This document shows, piece after piece, positions 1-9,713 of a DNA stretch of 64,000 nt (the stretch's first letter is position 1; each line of letters opens with the position of its first letter). The notes beneath the pieces are model-generated. The model searched no databases. It was not told the DNA's origin and worked only from the letters and a program-made list of their open reading frames with translations. A program made the translations under genes and the position numbers. Origin of the DNA: Sphingomonadales bacterium 32-65-25 (GTDB lineage: Bacteria; Pseudomonadota; Alphaproteobacteria; Sphingomonadales; Sphingomonadaceae). The stretch is from positions 496,001 to 560,000 of the forward strand of contig NCEU01000001.1 of assembly GCA_002280855.1 (NCBI GenBank), read 5' to 3'.

Positions 1-2
1 AA

Positions 3-767
3 CTGCGCGCGCTGGCGCCGCCACTGGCGCGCCGGCTGGGATTGATTGTTGAACCTGCCGCCATCGATACCGATGCGTTCGGAACCTTCACCGGCACCAC
101 CGCGCGCACAGGCACCGCAGCCGAAGCGGCATTGGCAAAGGCGCGGGCCGGGATGGCCGACGCCGGGCTTGATCTGGGCCTGGCCAGCGAAGGCAGTTTC
201 GGCCCGCACCCGTGGCTGCCGTTCGGCGCCGGCGGCGTGGAGACCCTGGCCTTCATCGACGCATCACGCGGCCTCGAACTCACCCTTTCCGCCGTTTCCC
301 GCCGCACCAATTTCGCCCAGCATGAGGTGAGCGCCGGCACCGATATCGCCGCCTTCCTCACCCGCGTCGGCTTTCCGTCCCACGCGCTGGTGGTGAAAGG
401 GCCAGATGGCGCCGTGCTGGCCACCGGCGTCCAGGACATGGCCACACTTTCCCCCCTGGCCTGGCCCGGCAACCGCCTGGAAACCGACATGCGCGCCCAC
501 ATGAACCCCACCCGCATGGCCGCGATCCGCAGTCTTGCCGGCCGGCTGGCGGCGCGACTGGCCGCCCTGTGCCCGGATTGCGGCGCCCCCGGCTGGGGCC
601 AGATCGATCTGCTGCGCGGCCTGCCCTGCTCCTCGTGCAATCAGCCGACGCAGGGCGTGATGGCGATCATCGATGGCTGCACCGTCTGCCACCACCGCGA
701 ATCCCGTCCGCGCCCCGATGGCGTGACCGCGGCAAGCCCCGCCAGCTGCGATTGGTGTAACCCTTAA
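3..767 (+). CDS. DUF6671 family protein, 5' end outside window
   Basis: The frame is open to the left edge, so the gene starts upstream of the window; the TTG at 42 lies inside the conserved region and is unlikely to be the true start. The visible 255 residues match my recollection of DUF6671: a segment reading DTDAFGTFTG, then ASEGSFGPHPWLPF. The C-terminus carries four CxxC pairs (CPDC, CSSC, CTVC, CDWC), which suggests one or two small zinc ribbons. Function is unknown; the Cys clusters point to a metal-binding cytosolic protein. Its stop codon overlaps the stop of the convergent acyl-CoA dehydrogenase by a few bases. Confidence 0.75.
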   Translation: MRALAPPLARRLGLIVEPAAIDTDAFGTFTGTTARTGTAAEAALAKARAGMADAGLDLGLASEGSFGPHPWLPFGAGGVETLAFIDASRGLELTLSAVSRRTNFAQHEVSAGTDIAAFLTRVGFPSHALVVKGPDGAVLATGVQDMATLSPLAWPGNRLETDMRAHMNPTRMAAIRSLAGRLAARLAALCPDCGAPGWGQIDLLRGLPCSSCNQPTQGVMAIIDGCTVCHHRESRPRPDGVTAASPASCDWCNP

Positions 768-1936
768 CCCAGCCCCATCTGCCGCCCGGCCAGATCGAGC
801 ATGATCTCTTCCGAACCGCCGCCGATCGCGTTCACCCGCACCTCGCGATAGATACGCTCGATCTTGGATCCCGTGATGTAACTGGCGCCGCCCAGCACTT
901 GCGCGGCCTCGCGCACGACATGTTCCAGCATGCGCGTCGCCTGCACCTTCAGCATGGCGTAATCGGCCGGCACACCCGTCCCCGAACGATGCTGATGCGC
1001 ACACAGATCGACCCAGGCCTGCGTCGCCTGAATCTGGCGGGCGCAATCGGCCAGCTTGATGCGGATCGATTGATGCGCCCCAAGCTTTTTGCCGAACGTC
1101 TCGCGCTGTTGCGCCCAATCCATCGCCTCCTTCAGCGCCACCCGCGCCATCGAACAGCAGCCATGGGCCATGCCCAGTCGTTCGCTGTTGAAATTGCGCA
1201 TGATGCCGATGAAACCGCCGTTTTCCGGCCCGATCATGTTTTCCGGCGGCACTTCGACATTGTCGAAATAAACGGCGGCGGTGTCCGAACAGCGCCACCC
1301 CATCTTGTCGAGCCTTGTGCGGCTCACGCCCGGCTGATCGGTTTCGATCAGCATCAGCGAAATGCCCTTCATCCCAGGCCCGCCGGTGCGCACCGCAACC
1401 GTCATGTAATCGGCACGCATGCCGGTGGTGATGAACATCTTCTGCCCATTCACCACATATTTGTTGCCCACTTTCTCGGCGCGGGTCTTCAGTTGCGCCA
1501 CGTCTGAACCCCCAGAGGGCTCGGTGATGGCCAGGCTGATCAATTTCTCGCCAGCCAGCACGGCCGGCGCGATGCGGCGCTTCATCTCGTCCGAACCCAG
1601 CGCCAGGATCGGCGGCAGGCCGATGCCGTGCGTCATCAGGCTGGCGCCCAGCCCGCCAGCGCCGGCCGCAGACATTTCCTCCGTCTGGGTGAGCCCGTGG
1701 AAAACATCGAAGCCTTCGCTATGGCCGCCATATTCTTCCGGATAATTCAGGCCCAGGATACCGGCCTGCGCCGCCTTCTTGTGCAGCTCGCGCGGCAGTT
1801 CGCCATCGGCTTCCCACTTGTCGATGTTGGGCAGCACTTCGGCGGCCATGAACTTGCGCACCGATTGCGCCACGGCCTCGTGGGTTTCATCATAGAACGG
1901 CGAGCGTGCGCGCCATTCATCAAAGCTGATAGTCAT
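764..1936 (-). CDS. Acyl-CoA dehydrogenase
   Basis: FAD-dependent dehydrogenase of 390 residues that introduces the alpha-beta double bond in an acyl-CoA. The full family architecture is visible: N-terminal helical domain (about 1-125), beta domain with AITEPSGGSD and GQKMFITTG, and C-terminal helical domain with QQRETFGKKLGAHQSI. The catalytic base position used by MCAD/SCAD enzymes is Gly373 (segment IGGGSEEIM), while Glu252 in NSERLGMA sits where isovaleryl-CoA and long-chain dehydrogenases carry their base. This places it in the IVD/LCAD-like branch (inference from motif alignment by eye). It is divergent from the S9 peptidase gene across a 77-bp spacer. The exact substrate cannot be told. 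Confidence 0.93.
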   Translation of the reverse strand: MTISFDEWRARSPFYDETHEAVAQSVRKFMAAEVLPNIDKWEADGELPRELHKKAAQAGILGLNYPEEYGGHSEGFDVFHGLTQTEEMSAAGAGGLGASLMTHGIGLPPILALGSDEMKRRIAPAVLAGEKLISLAITEPSGGSDVAQLKTRAEKVGNKYVVNGQKMFITTGMRADYMTVAVRTGGPGMKGISLMLIETDQPGVSRTRLDKMGWRCSDTAAVYFDNVEVPPENMIGPENGGFIGIMRNFNSERLGMAHGCCSMARVALKEAMDWAQQRETFGKKLGAHQSIRIKLADCARQIQATQAWVDLCAHQHRSGTGVPADYAMLKVQATRMLEHVVREAAQVLGGASYITGSKIERIYREVRVNAIGGGSEEIMLDLAGRQMGLG

Positions 1937-2013
1937 GTCTGCTTCCTCACTGTTCAGGCCAGTGTGCCCTTGCTAGCGTCCGCAATCTGCCTTGGGAAAA
2001 CGACAGGACACAC

Positions 2014-4056
2014 ATGAAAATCGCTCTGCTTGCTGCCTGCCTGCTGGCCTCGACTGCCGCCATTGCCGCCACCCCGTTCGAAGCCGCCGATATCTACCGC
2101 ATCAGCATGACCGACGATGTGGAAGTCAGCCCCGATGGTGCGCACGTGCTGTTCACGCGGATGCAGTTCGATATCCAGACCGATCGCCGCGTCACCGAAT
2201 GGTGGCTGGCCACGGTTGGCAAATCCGGCCTCGACAAGCGCCTGCTGATCGCCGGACAGGCCAATGCCAGCGGCGCGGTGTGGGCGCCCGATGGCAAGCG
2301 CATCGCCTATGTCGCGGCGTGGCTGGGCAAGCCACAGATCTGGGTGATGGACGTGACCGAAGGCGTGGGCAAACCCATCACCAGCGGCAGTGTCGCCCCG
2401 CGCGGCCTGGAATGGAGCCCGGACGGCAGCCGCATCGCCTTCACCGCCCGCGTTGAAGCGCCGATGCCGAAAGTGCCCGGCATGCCCGAAAAGCCGGCCG
2501 GCGCGACCTGGGCGCCGGACGCGCGGGTGATCGACGACTTTCGTTATCGCACCAACGAAGGCGGCTATATCAAGGCCGGCGCCGATCAGCTGTTCGTGGT
2601 GGCAGCCAGCGGCGGCACGGCCACCCAGTTGACCAAGGGTGACAGCGACCAGATCGAAGGCGGCGCGCACTGGGCCCCTGATGGCCAGAGCCTCGTCTAT
2701 GCCGCCGCCGTGCGCCCCGGCAATGACCGCATCGCCGGAGAGACCGATCTGTATCGCATCGCAGCGAGCGGCGGCGCACCCGAACGCCTGACCAGCATCG
2801 ACGGCGGCGAGCAGGACGCGCGGGTCTCCCCCGATGGCCAATGGCTGGCGTGGATCGGGCAACCCAAGACCACCAAATTCTATGCCCAGCCCGGCCTGTG
2901 GCTGCGCAAGGTCAGCGGCGGCGAGCCGGTGCATGTCACCGCCGCGCTCGACCGGCCGGTGGGTGGCTTCGAATGGGCGAAGGACGGCAAGTTGCTTCAC
3001 GTCGTCTACGGCGATGTCGGTCTCACCAAGGTGGCGAGCATTCCGGTGAACGGCGGCGCGGCCAAGACCATCGTCCCGGCCATCGGCGGCACCCGCCTCT
3101 ATCTGCCCTCTTCCGGCGGCGATTGGAGCGTTGGCAGTTCTGGGGCGGGCGACGTCCATGCCTTCACCACCGTCGAAGCCGATCGCCCGGCCGCGCTCGG
3201 CGTGATGAAGGCCGGCAAGTTGGTGGGCAAGATCGATTTCAACGAGAAGTGGCGCTCGGAAAAGACCATTGGCGCCATGGAACGTCTCACCTGGAAAGCC
3301 CCCGATGGCCTGAGCATCGAAGGCTGGCTGCAATATCCGCCCAATTTCGATCCGGCGAAGAAATATCCGGTGGCGCTGGAAATCCACGGCGGGCCAAACG
3401 GCGATTATGGCCCCTATTTCTCCATCACCCATCAGCTTTATGCCGCTGCCGGCTATGTCGTGCTCTGGTCAAACCCCCGTGGATCAACCGGTTACGGCGA
3501 AAAGTTCGCCAACGGCATCACGCCGGAATATGGCGGAGAATATCCCGGCCCGGATCACGACGATCTGATGGCCGGCGTGGACGAGGTGCTGAAACGCCCG
3601 TGGGCCGATGCGCGCAACCAGTTCATTGGCGGCGGTTCCGGCGGCGGTGTGCTCACCACCTTCGCCATCGGCAAGACCGACCGCTTCAACGCGGCCGCCG
3701 CGCTGCGCCCGGTCACCGATTGGTCGATCCAGGCGCTCACCGCCGATATCAGCGCCGTCACCATGTCCAACTGGGTCGTTGGCACCCCGTGGGATAATCG
3801 CGACCTCTACTGGCGCCGCTCCACCTTCAGCCTGGTGGGCAAGGTGAAGACGCCCACCCTGCTGATCACCGGCGAAGCCGATTACCGCACGCCGATTGCG
3901 CAGACCGAAGCCTATTATCAGGCCCTGCAGGCGCGCGGTGTGCCAGCCATGATGGTGCGCCTGCCCGAAGCCAACCACGGCATGGGCCGGCCATCCCAAT
4001 GGCTGCAATCCAACCTGGCTGTGATCGACTGGTACAACCGTTATCTGAAGAAGTGA
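2014..4056 (+). CDS. Secreted S9 family peptidase (prolyl oligopeptidase fold)
   Basis: A 680-residue serine peptidase with an N-terminal signal peptide (MKIALLAACLLASTAAIAA), so it should work in the periplasm. Residues about 25-400 show WD40-like repeats typical of the propeller (SPDG, APDGKRIAY, SPDGSRIAF, SPDGQWLAW). The C-terminal alpha/beta-hydrolase domain holds the triad: Ser542 in GGGSGGG, Asp623 in GEADYRTP and His655 in EANHGMG. The nucleophile elbow is Gly-rich rather than the common GGSYGG. It resembles acylaminoacyl-peptidases and dipeptidyl-peptidase-like S9 enzymes. The next gene starts 7 bp after the stop, so the two are likely co-translated. Confidence 0.93.
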   Translation: MKIALLAACLLASTAAIAATPFEAADIYRISMTDDVEVSPDGAHVLFTRMQFDIQTDRRVTEWWLATVGKSGLDKRLLIAGQANASGAVWAPDGKRIAYVAAWLGKPQIWVMDVTEGVGKPITSGSVAPRGLEWSPDGSRIAFTARVEAPMPKVPGMPEKPAGATWAPDARVIDDFRYRTNEGGYIKAGADQLFVVAASGGTATQLTKGDSDQIEGGAHWAPDGQSLVYAAAVRPGNDRIAGETDLYRIAASGGAPERLTSIDGGEQDARVSPDGQWLAWIGQPKTTKFYAQPGLWLRKVSGGEPVHVTAALDRPVGGFEWAKDGKLLHVVYGDVGLTKVASIPVNGGAAKTIVPAIGGTRLYLPSSGGDWSVGSSGAGDVHAFTTVEADRPAALGVMKAGKLVGKIDFNEKWRSEKTIGAMERLTWKAPDGLSIEGWLQYPPNFDPAKKYPVALEIHGGPNGDYGPYFSITHQLYAAAGYVVLWSNPRGSTGYGEKFANGITPEYGGEYPGPDHDDLMAGVDEVLKRPWADARNQFIGGGSGGGVLTTFAIGKTDRFNAAAALRPVTDWSIQALTADISAVTMSNWVVGTPWDNRDLYWRRSTFSLVGKVKTPTLLITGEADYRTPIAQTEAYYQALQARGVPAMMVRLPEANHGMGRPSQWLQSNLAVIDWYNRYLKK

Positions 4057-4063
4057 GGCACCG

Positions 4064-6157
4064 ATGAAGCCTGCCCTGTTCGCGCTGTTGCTGGCCACTG
4101 CCGCGCCCGCTCTTGCCGATGAAGTGCTGTGGGACAGTTACGGCGTCCCCCACATTTATGCCGACAGTGAAGCCGGCGCCTTCAAGGGCTTCGGCTGGGC
4201 GCAGGCGGCCAGCCACGGCAATGTCCTGCTGCGCATGTACGGCGAAAGCCGGGCACGAGCGGCGGAATATTGGGGAGCGGAACATGCCCCGCTCGATCGC
4301 TATCTGATCGCCCACGACGCGCCGGAACGCAGTCGTGCCTGGTACAAGGCGCAAACGCCCCAGATGCGCGCCAATCTCGATGGCTTTGCCGCCGGCATCA
4401 ACGCCTATCTCGCCGCCCATCCCGATCATGTGCCGGCTGAATTGAAGCGCGTGCTGCCCATCACCGGCATCGATGTCATGGCCCACGCCCACCGGCTGAT
4501 GCAGTTTCTTTATGTCGCCCCGATGGGCCGCATGCTCACACCGCCCGCCGCCTTCAAACCGACCGGGATCGGCGACGGCGGCGATGGTGATGCGGGCGGA
4601 TCCAATGGCTGGGCGGTCGCCCCGTCGCGCTCGGAAAGCGGTGCGGCCATGCTGCTGGCCAATCCACATCTGCCGTGGGCGCCGTCGCTGCTCACCTACT
4701 ACGAGGCGCAGATCACCGCGCCGGGCCACAGCGCTTATGGCGCGACTCAGGTCGGCCTGCCGGTGCTGCGCTTTGCCTTCAACAACAACCTGGGTTTTAC
4801 CAACACCGTCAACAACATGCTGGGTGCGACGCGCTTTGCGCTTGAGGAAGCGCCCGGCGGCTATCGCCTTGACGGCAAGGTGATGGCCTATCGCCGCGTC
4901 ACCAAATCGCTGCTCATCCGCCAGAGCGACGGCAGCCTGAAGCGCGAGAGCTTCATGCAGCGCCACAGCGTTCACGGCCCGGTGTTCGATGTCGGCGGCA
5001 AGCCCATCGCCGTGCGCATCGCCGGGCTCGATCGCCCCGGCGTGCTGCAGGCCTATCTCGATATGGGCAAGGCGCAGGATTTCGCCGGTTTTGAAAGCGC
5101 CCTGAAACGGCTGCAGATCCCCAGCTTCAACATCGTCTATGCTGATCGCGCCGGCCATGTGTTCCACATTTCGAACGGTATCCTGCCCCGCCACAAGACG
5201 GGCGGGACGCACGCCTTCTGGGCCGGCATCGTGCCCGGCAACCGCAGCGACCTGATCTCCACCGAGATCGAGCCCTATGAAAGCCTGCCCAAGGCGCTCG
5301 ATCCGCCGGGTGGCTTCGTCCAGAACGCCAACGACCCGCCGTGGGTGAATACGATGCCGCGCGTGATCGATCCCAAGGATTATCCCGCCCATGCCGCCCC
5401 GCCGCTGCCGATGAGCCTGCGCGCCCAGATGTCCGCGCGGCTGCTGATGGGCACGGACAGGCTGAGCTTTGCCGAGTTCACCCGCCGCAAGCTGACGACC
5501 ACATCCCTGCTGGCCGAGCGGATGAAAGGCCCGCTGCTCGCTGCCACCGCCGGCAGCGACGATCCCGACGTGGCCGGCGCCCGCGACCTGCTGGCCGGGT
5601 GGGACAATCGCTTCGAATCCGACGCCCGTGCCGCCATCTTGTTCGAGCATTGGGCGACGAACTTCGCTGGCCCCGGTCTGAATGATCAGAGCAACTTTGT
5701 CCGGCACTGGACGCTGGATGATCCGCTCAATACCCCCAGCGGCATCAAGGACCCGGCCGCTGCCACCGCCATGCTGAAGGCCGCCGCGCAAGCCGTGAAA
5801 TCCCGTTTTGGCCGCCTCGATCCGGCCTATGGCGACACCAGCCGGTTCAGCGCCGGCGAGAGTGTCAGCGTGCCCGGCAACGGCGGTGAAGGCGGCCTTG
5901 GCCTGTTCCGCACCATTAGCTGGGGACCGTGGAGCGGCGCCACCCGCGTGCCAATCGCCGGCGAGACATGGGTGAACCTGGTGGAATTTTCGACACCGAT
6001 GAAGGCCATCGCCACCATGAGCTATGGCAACAGCAGCCAACCCGGCACGGCGCACCGCAGCGATCAATTAAACCTGCTCAGCGAAAAGCGGTTCCGGCAG
6101 CTGTGGCTGACACGGGCAGACGTGGAACGTAATCTGGAGAAGCGGGAGGGGTATTGA
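4064..6157 (+). CDS. Penicillin acylase family Ntn-hydrolase
   Basis: Precursor of 697 residues with a short signal peptide (MKPALFALLLATAAPALA). Family logic: an autocatalytic cut yields alpha and beta chains, and the new N-terminal serine is the nucleophile. Here the cut should precede Ser180 in GGSNGWAV, followed by the conserved ANPHLPW stretch and a FAFNNNLGFTNT segment. Penicillin G acylases, AHL acylases (PvdQ/QuiP type) and aculeacin acylases all share this design, so the substrate (N-acyl homoserine lactone, lipopeptide or other amide) is open. A GAGG ribosome site overlaps the stop of the peptidase gene upstream, so the pair probably acts on periplasmic amides or peptides together. 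Confidence 0.92.
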   Translation: MKPALFALLLATAAPALADEVLWDSYGVPHIYADSEAGAFKGFGWAQAASHGNVLLRMYGESRARAAEYWGAEHAPLDRYLIAHDAPERSRAWYKAQTPQMRANLDGFAAGINAYLAAHPDHVPAELKRVLPITGIDVMAHAHRLMQFLYVAPMGRMLTPPAAFKPTGIGDGGDGDAGGSNGWAVAPSRSESGAAMLLANPHLPWAPSLLTYYEAQITAPGHSAYGATQVGLPVLRFAFNNNLGFTNTVNNMLGATRFALEEAPGGYRLDGKVMAYRRVTKSLLIRQSDGSLKRESFMQRHSVHGPVFDVGGKPIAVRIAGLDRPGVLQAYLDMGKAQDFAGFESALKRLQIPSFNIVYADRAGHVFHISNGILPRHKTGGTHAFWAGIVPGNRSDLISTEIEPYESLPKALDPPGGFVQNANDPPWVNTMPRVIDPKDYPAHAAPPLPMSLRAQMSARLLMGTDRLSFAEFTRRKLTTTSLLAERMKGPLLAATAGSDDPDVAGARDLLAGWDNRFESDARAAILFEHWATNFAGPGLNDQSNFVRHWTLDDPLNTPSGIKDPAAATAMLKAAAQAVKSRFGRLDPAYGDTSRFSAGESVSVPGNGGEGGLGLFRTISWGPWSGATRVPIAGETWVNLVEFSTPMKAIATMSYGNSSQPGTAHRSDQLNLLSEKRFRQLWLTRADVERNLEKREGY

Positions 6158-6248
6158 GGGCGCGGCCGGCGGCGGAGCCGCCGAGTCCGCTTCTGCTTAG
6201 GAACGAAGAGGGAAGAAAGAGCGTGGCAAAGCCACGCCGTCAGACGAA
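6158..6248. repeat. Dispersed modular repeat, copy 1
   Basis: It begins directly after the acylase stop codon. A 34-bp block at 6158-6191 matches 23032-23065 with one mismatch. It is followed by a small hairpin module at 6219-6235 (GTGGC-AAA-GCCAC) and a GTCAGACGAA box at 6239-6248, all found in the same order in copy 2. A transcription terminator and a second hairpin (GCGGATAGC-TGC-GCTATCCGC, 6312-6332) complete the junction. The element lies between convergent genes and resembles REP/BIME-type extragenic repeats; no protein is encoded. Confidence 0.75.
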
Positions 6249-6252
6249 CAGA

Positions 6253-6282
6253 AAAAAGGCGGCCTGTAGGGGCCGCCTTTTT
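6253..6282. terminator. Bidirectional intrinsic terminator
   Basis: Perfect 12-bp stem (6253-6264 with 6271-6282) around a TGTAGG loop, flanked by an A-run on the left and a T-run on the right, so it can stop transcription from both the acylase gene and the convergent TonB receptor gene. Confidence 0.85.
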
Positions 6283-6346
6283 CCTTTCGCTGTCCGAGCT
6301 TGTCAGAGTCGGCGGATAGCTGCGCTATCCGCTCGCCCGACTGCGC

Positions 6347-9300
6347 TTAGAACTTCACGCGGGCGCCGAAGCGGACCGCCCAGAGCGAACCGTTCAGGTT
6401 CACACCCTCGGTCGGCGCCGTCACGGTAGTGCCCGAACGGTTGGCGAACTGGTACTGCGTGCAGGCTGCGGTGGCGCAGGTCACGTTCACCAGCGTGCCG
6501 TAGTACGGGAAGGCCACCTGGCGGATGGTGCCCCAATCCTTGTTCACCAGGTTGAGCACGTTCTCGATGTCGGCGCTCAGCTCGATCTTGCCACCAAACA
6601 CGAACGGCACTTCCTGGCGGACGGCCAGATCGATGCGGTTGTAGCGCGGGGTGCGGCCGATGTTCTTCGGCGCGATGCCACCCTGATACTTGTTCAGCTC
6701 CGAGTTCTGCACAAGCTGCTGGAAACCGGCAAAATCAAACCCGGCGCCATAGACAACGCGCGGATCGGCAGTCGCCGAGCTGACGTTCGGCACATACAAC
6801 AGATAACGGTTGTTGGAGCCGGTCACACCGAACACGCTGGAACGGTTGTTGCCCGACGCCTGATCGGCCATCGTGTAGCTGAAGCGCTGACCCGACTGGC
6901 TGTTGAAGAACAGCTCGAACCTTGTGTTGTTGTCACCGAACAGGTTGGTGTCATAGCCAGCAACCAGGCGGAACGCATTGTCACGCTGGTAGTTGGAAAT
7001 GCCATAGGCCGAGCTGTTCGGATCGATGCCGGCTGCCGAGTTGGTGTAGTTGGAGAACGCCACCGACGAGGTGCCCGGGTTGAAGTCCCGCGCGCGCTGG
7101 AAGGTGTAGCTGCCCTGCAGGCGCAGGCCATTGTCCCAGCGCTTGTTGAACCGCGTCACGATGTTCCAGCTGTGGCCCTTATCCACGTTGTACAGCAGGA
7201 TGTCGGTGTTGGTGGTCGTGCCCTGGCCCGGCAGCACCTGATAACGGGTGCGGCCATCCGGCAATGTGCCTGACGCCACCGAACGCAGGTCGGTCCAGTC
7301 CAGCGCGTCCTTCGTGCGGCTCCAGATCACATCGACGCCCAGGCGCCAATCGTCACCCAGCGGGCCGAGGTTGGCGTTATAGTCGAGCGAGCCCGACACA
7401 CGCCATTGCGACGGCACGTTGAAGTTGGGATCCAGTGCGTTGGTCGGCGAAGCGGCGGTGCCGGTGGTGCGCACTGCGTCGAGCAGCGCCTGCGGCACGC
7501 CGGTGCCACCCGACACGTTGTTCAGCGTGGCAGCACCCAGAGTCTGCACTTGCGCAGCGCTCAGGCCAGACAGGCCAGAGATGGTGAAGGTGCCATCGTT
7601 GGCGCGGCGCACCTGGATGCGGCCCAGCGTCGGACCCGGGTTCGAATAGCTGTTCGAAATCCAAACGTTGGGGCTGCCGCCGCCAAACAGGCCGGCCGAA
7701 CCGCGCAGTTGCAGGCGATCCGAAACCTTCCAGTTCAAGCCCAGACGCGGCTGGAACAGGCCGATGCCGTTCAGGCTGCTGTTGTTCGGGAAGTTGAAGC
7801 GATCAAGGAAGGCCTGGTTGAAGAACGGCTGATCCGGGGTATCGAACAGGTCGTAACGGAAGCCGGCGATCAGGGTGAAATTGTCACCCAGATCGATGGT
7901 GTCCTGCAAACCGAAGGTCCAGCTGTTGTTCTGGAACTGCGCCGTCACGGTGTCGATGCCGCCGCGCAGTGGCACAGCGATATCGAGTTCGTTGGCCTGG
8001 CGGCCCTGCAGATCGGCGATCGAATCGAAGTACCAGGCGCCCGACGTGCGCTGGGCAAACAGGTTGCGGATATCCTGCGTGCGACGCTCCACCACCGCCT
8101 TCAGCGTGTGGTTGTTCATCTTCAGCGTCGCGTTGAATTCGATGTTCAACGACTGCGATTCCAGCTCGTTGGCCTGGCGGCTGATGTCCGGTCCAAAGGT
8201 CAACTGGCGGGTGCCAGCCGGGCAGGTGTTGCTTGGAGTGGTGGTGGTGGCCGCAAGGCAGGTGCGGAATTCACCAAGGCTGGTGTTGCCGCCCACCGGC
8301 TGCTGCAGACGGGTGTAATCCGCATAGGACACGCGCAGCTGGGTGGAGAAATTGTCGCTCCACTGGTCGTTCAGTTCGAAGATGCCGAAGTGGTTGGTGG
8401 CACCCTGGTTATAGTTGTTGGACAGCAGCTGGAAGTTCGGGTTGGTGGCGTTCAGCGCCCCCACACCGGTCTGGCCGGCCAGAACCAAGCCTTCGTTGTA
8501 GACATAGGTGAAGGCGGCGCGGTGACCATCGGCGATGTTCAGATCGAACTTCGCGATCAGCTTGTCGTCTTTCTCGATGATGTCGCTGGCAACACCAAGC
8601 GTATCAAAGCCATAAACGCTGTTGGCGATCTGGCCGATCTGGGTGATCTGGCCATCAGTGATGTTCAGCTGGCTCGGCTGCAGAGCGGCCGGCACGGTGT
8701 CGCGGGTGCGTTCATAGGTAACCGCGAAGAACAGGCGATCCTTGATGATCGGGCCGGTGATCTGCGCAGTGTAGATCTGCGATTCGAACTTGCCGATGCG
8801 CAGCACGCCACGGGCGTTGTCGCCGCGCAGGCTGTCGGAGTTGTAATAGGCACCGCCCATAGCGGTGAAGCGGTTGGAACCCGACTTCAGCTGGGTGTTG
8901 ATGGCGCCGCCCTGGAAGAAGCCCTGGCGGATATCCACCGGCGCCACTTCCACCGAGAATTCGCCGATGGCATCCAGCGGCACCGGGCCGCGGGTGGAAA
9001 CCAGGCCGCCGGCTTCGAGGCCGAAGGGGTCGCCAAAGGCCACGCCGTCCACGGTGAAGCGGTTGAAACGGTTGTTCTGGCCGGCAATCGAGATGGCGCC
9101 GCCGTTGGTGGGATCGATGTTCACCAGCGGATCGCGGGCAGCAAGGTTGCGGATGTCGCGGTTGACGTTGGCCACGCCGGCGATGTCGCGCGCGGTCAGC
9201 ACGGTGGCAGCGCCGGTGCCGATGGTGATGGCGCTGCGCTGGCGGGCGGCCGTCACGGTGATGGTGCGACCGGCTGACGCCAGCATGACTTCCACGCGCT

Positions 9301-9619
9301 GCGGCGTGCCAGCCACCAGGCCGTCCAGCGTGTCGGTGGCAGCGTCATAGCCGGGGGCTTCGACCGTGATGCTGTAGGGACCGCCCAGGCGCAGGCCGGT
9401 GGCGTTGAATTCGCCGTTGGCGCCCGAGGTTTGCACCATGCGGGTGCCCGACGGGGTGTGGATCACGGTCACAGTGGCGCCGGCGATCGGCTTCGACTGT
9501 TCATTGACGATCGCGCCGCGAATGGCCGACGTGGTTTCCTGGGCCTGCACGGCGGCGGGCAGAACGAAAGCCGGAACGGCAAGTGCGGCAAGCGCAACAC
9601 CAAGACGAAGATGACGCAT
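6347..9619 (-). CDS. Oar-like TonB-dependent receptor
   Basis: Outer-membrane receptor of 1090 residues. I place the start at 9619 because an AGGGGGT ribosome site sits 6-8 bp upstream and a signal peptide (MRHLRLGVALAALAVPAF) begins there; an upstream in-frame ATG would add 11 residues. After the signal comes a carboxypeptidase-regulatory-like beta sandwich (about 25-115, IRGAIVNEQSKPIAGATV), then the plug (about 125-260) and a barrel rich in Tyr/Asn-turn segments ending in the outer-membrane signature RFGARVKF. Oar-type receptors are abundant in sphingomonads and caulobacters; the substrate may be a peptide, carbohydrate or other large ligand and cannot be told from sequence. The upstream region holds palindromes and a possible Pho box. 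Confidence 0.93.
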   Translation of the reverse strand: MRHLRLGVALAALAVPAFVLPAAVQAQETTSAIRGAIVNEQSKPIAGATVTVIHTPSGTRMVQTSGANGEFNATGLRLGGPYSITVEAPGYDAATDTLDGLVAGTPQRVEVMLASAGRTITVTAARQRSAITIGTGAATVLTARDIAGVANVNRDIRNLAARDPLVNIDPTNGGAISIAGQNNRFNRFTVDGVAFGDPFGLEAGGLVSTRGPVPLDAIGEFSVEVAPVDIRQGFFQGGAINTQLKSGSNRFTAMGGAYYNSDSLRGDNARGVLRIGKFESQIYTAQITGPIIKDRLFFAVTYERTRDTVPAALQPSQLNITDGQITQIGQIANSVYGFDTLGVASDIIEKDDKLIAKFDLNIADGHRAAFTYVYNEGLVLAGQTGVGALNATNPNFQLLSNNYNQGATNHFGIFELNDQWSDNFSTQLRVSYADYTRLQQPVGGNTSLGEFRTCLAATTTTPSNTCPAGTRQLTFGPDISRQANELESQSLNIEFNATLKMNNHTLKAVVERRTQDIRNLFAQRTSGAWYFDSIADLQGRQANELDIAVPLRGGIDTVTAQFQNNSWTFGLQDTIDLGDNFTLIAGFRYDLFDTPDQPFFNQAFLDRFNFPNNSSLNGIGLFQPRLGLNWKVSDRLQLRGSAGLFGGGSPNVWISNSYSNPGPTLGRIQVRRANDGTFTISGLSGLSAAQVQTLGAATLNNVSGGTGVPQALLDAVRTTGTAASPTNALDPNFNVPSQWRVSGSLDYNANLGPLGDDWRLGVDVIWSRTKDALDWTDLRSVASGTLPDGRTRYQVLPGQGTTTNTDILLYNVDKGHSWNIVTRFNKRWDNGLRLQGSYTFQRARDFNPGTSSVAFSNYTNSAAGIDPNSSAYGISNYQRDNAFRLVAGYDTNLFGDNNTRFELFFNSQSGQRFSYTMADQASGNNRSSVFGVTGSNNRYLLYVPNVSSATADPRVVYGAGFDFAGFQQLVQNSELNKYQGGIAPKNIGRTPRYNRIDLAVRQEVPFVFGGKIELSADIENVLNLVNKDWGTIRQVAFPYYGTLVNVTCATAACTQYQFANRSGTTVTAPTEGVNLNGSLWAVRFGARVKF

Positions 9620-9713
9620 GTGAAGACCCCCTGGGGCTGGTTGAGACGGCATAGGCGGACAGCGGGAATCGAATCCCGTCGTTAATGATTGAGGCGGGCT
9701 CTGCAGGGGATTT

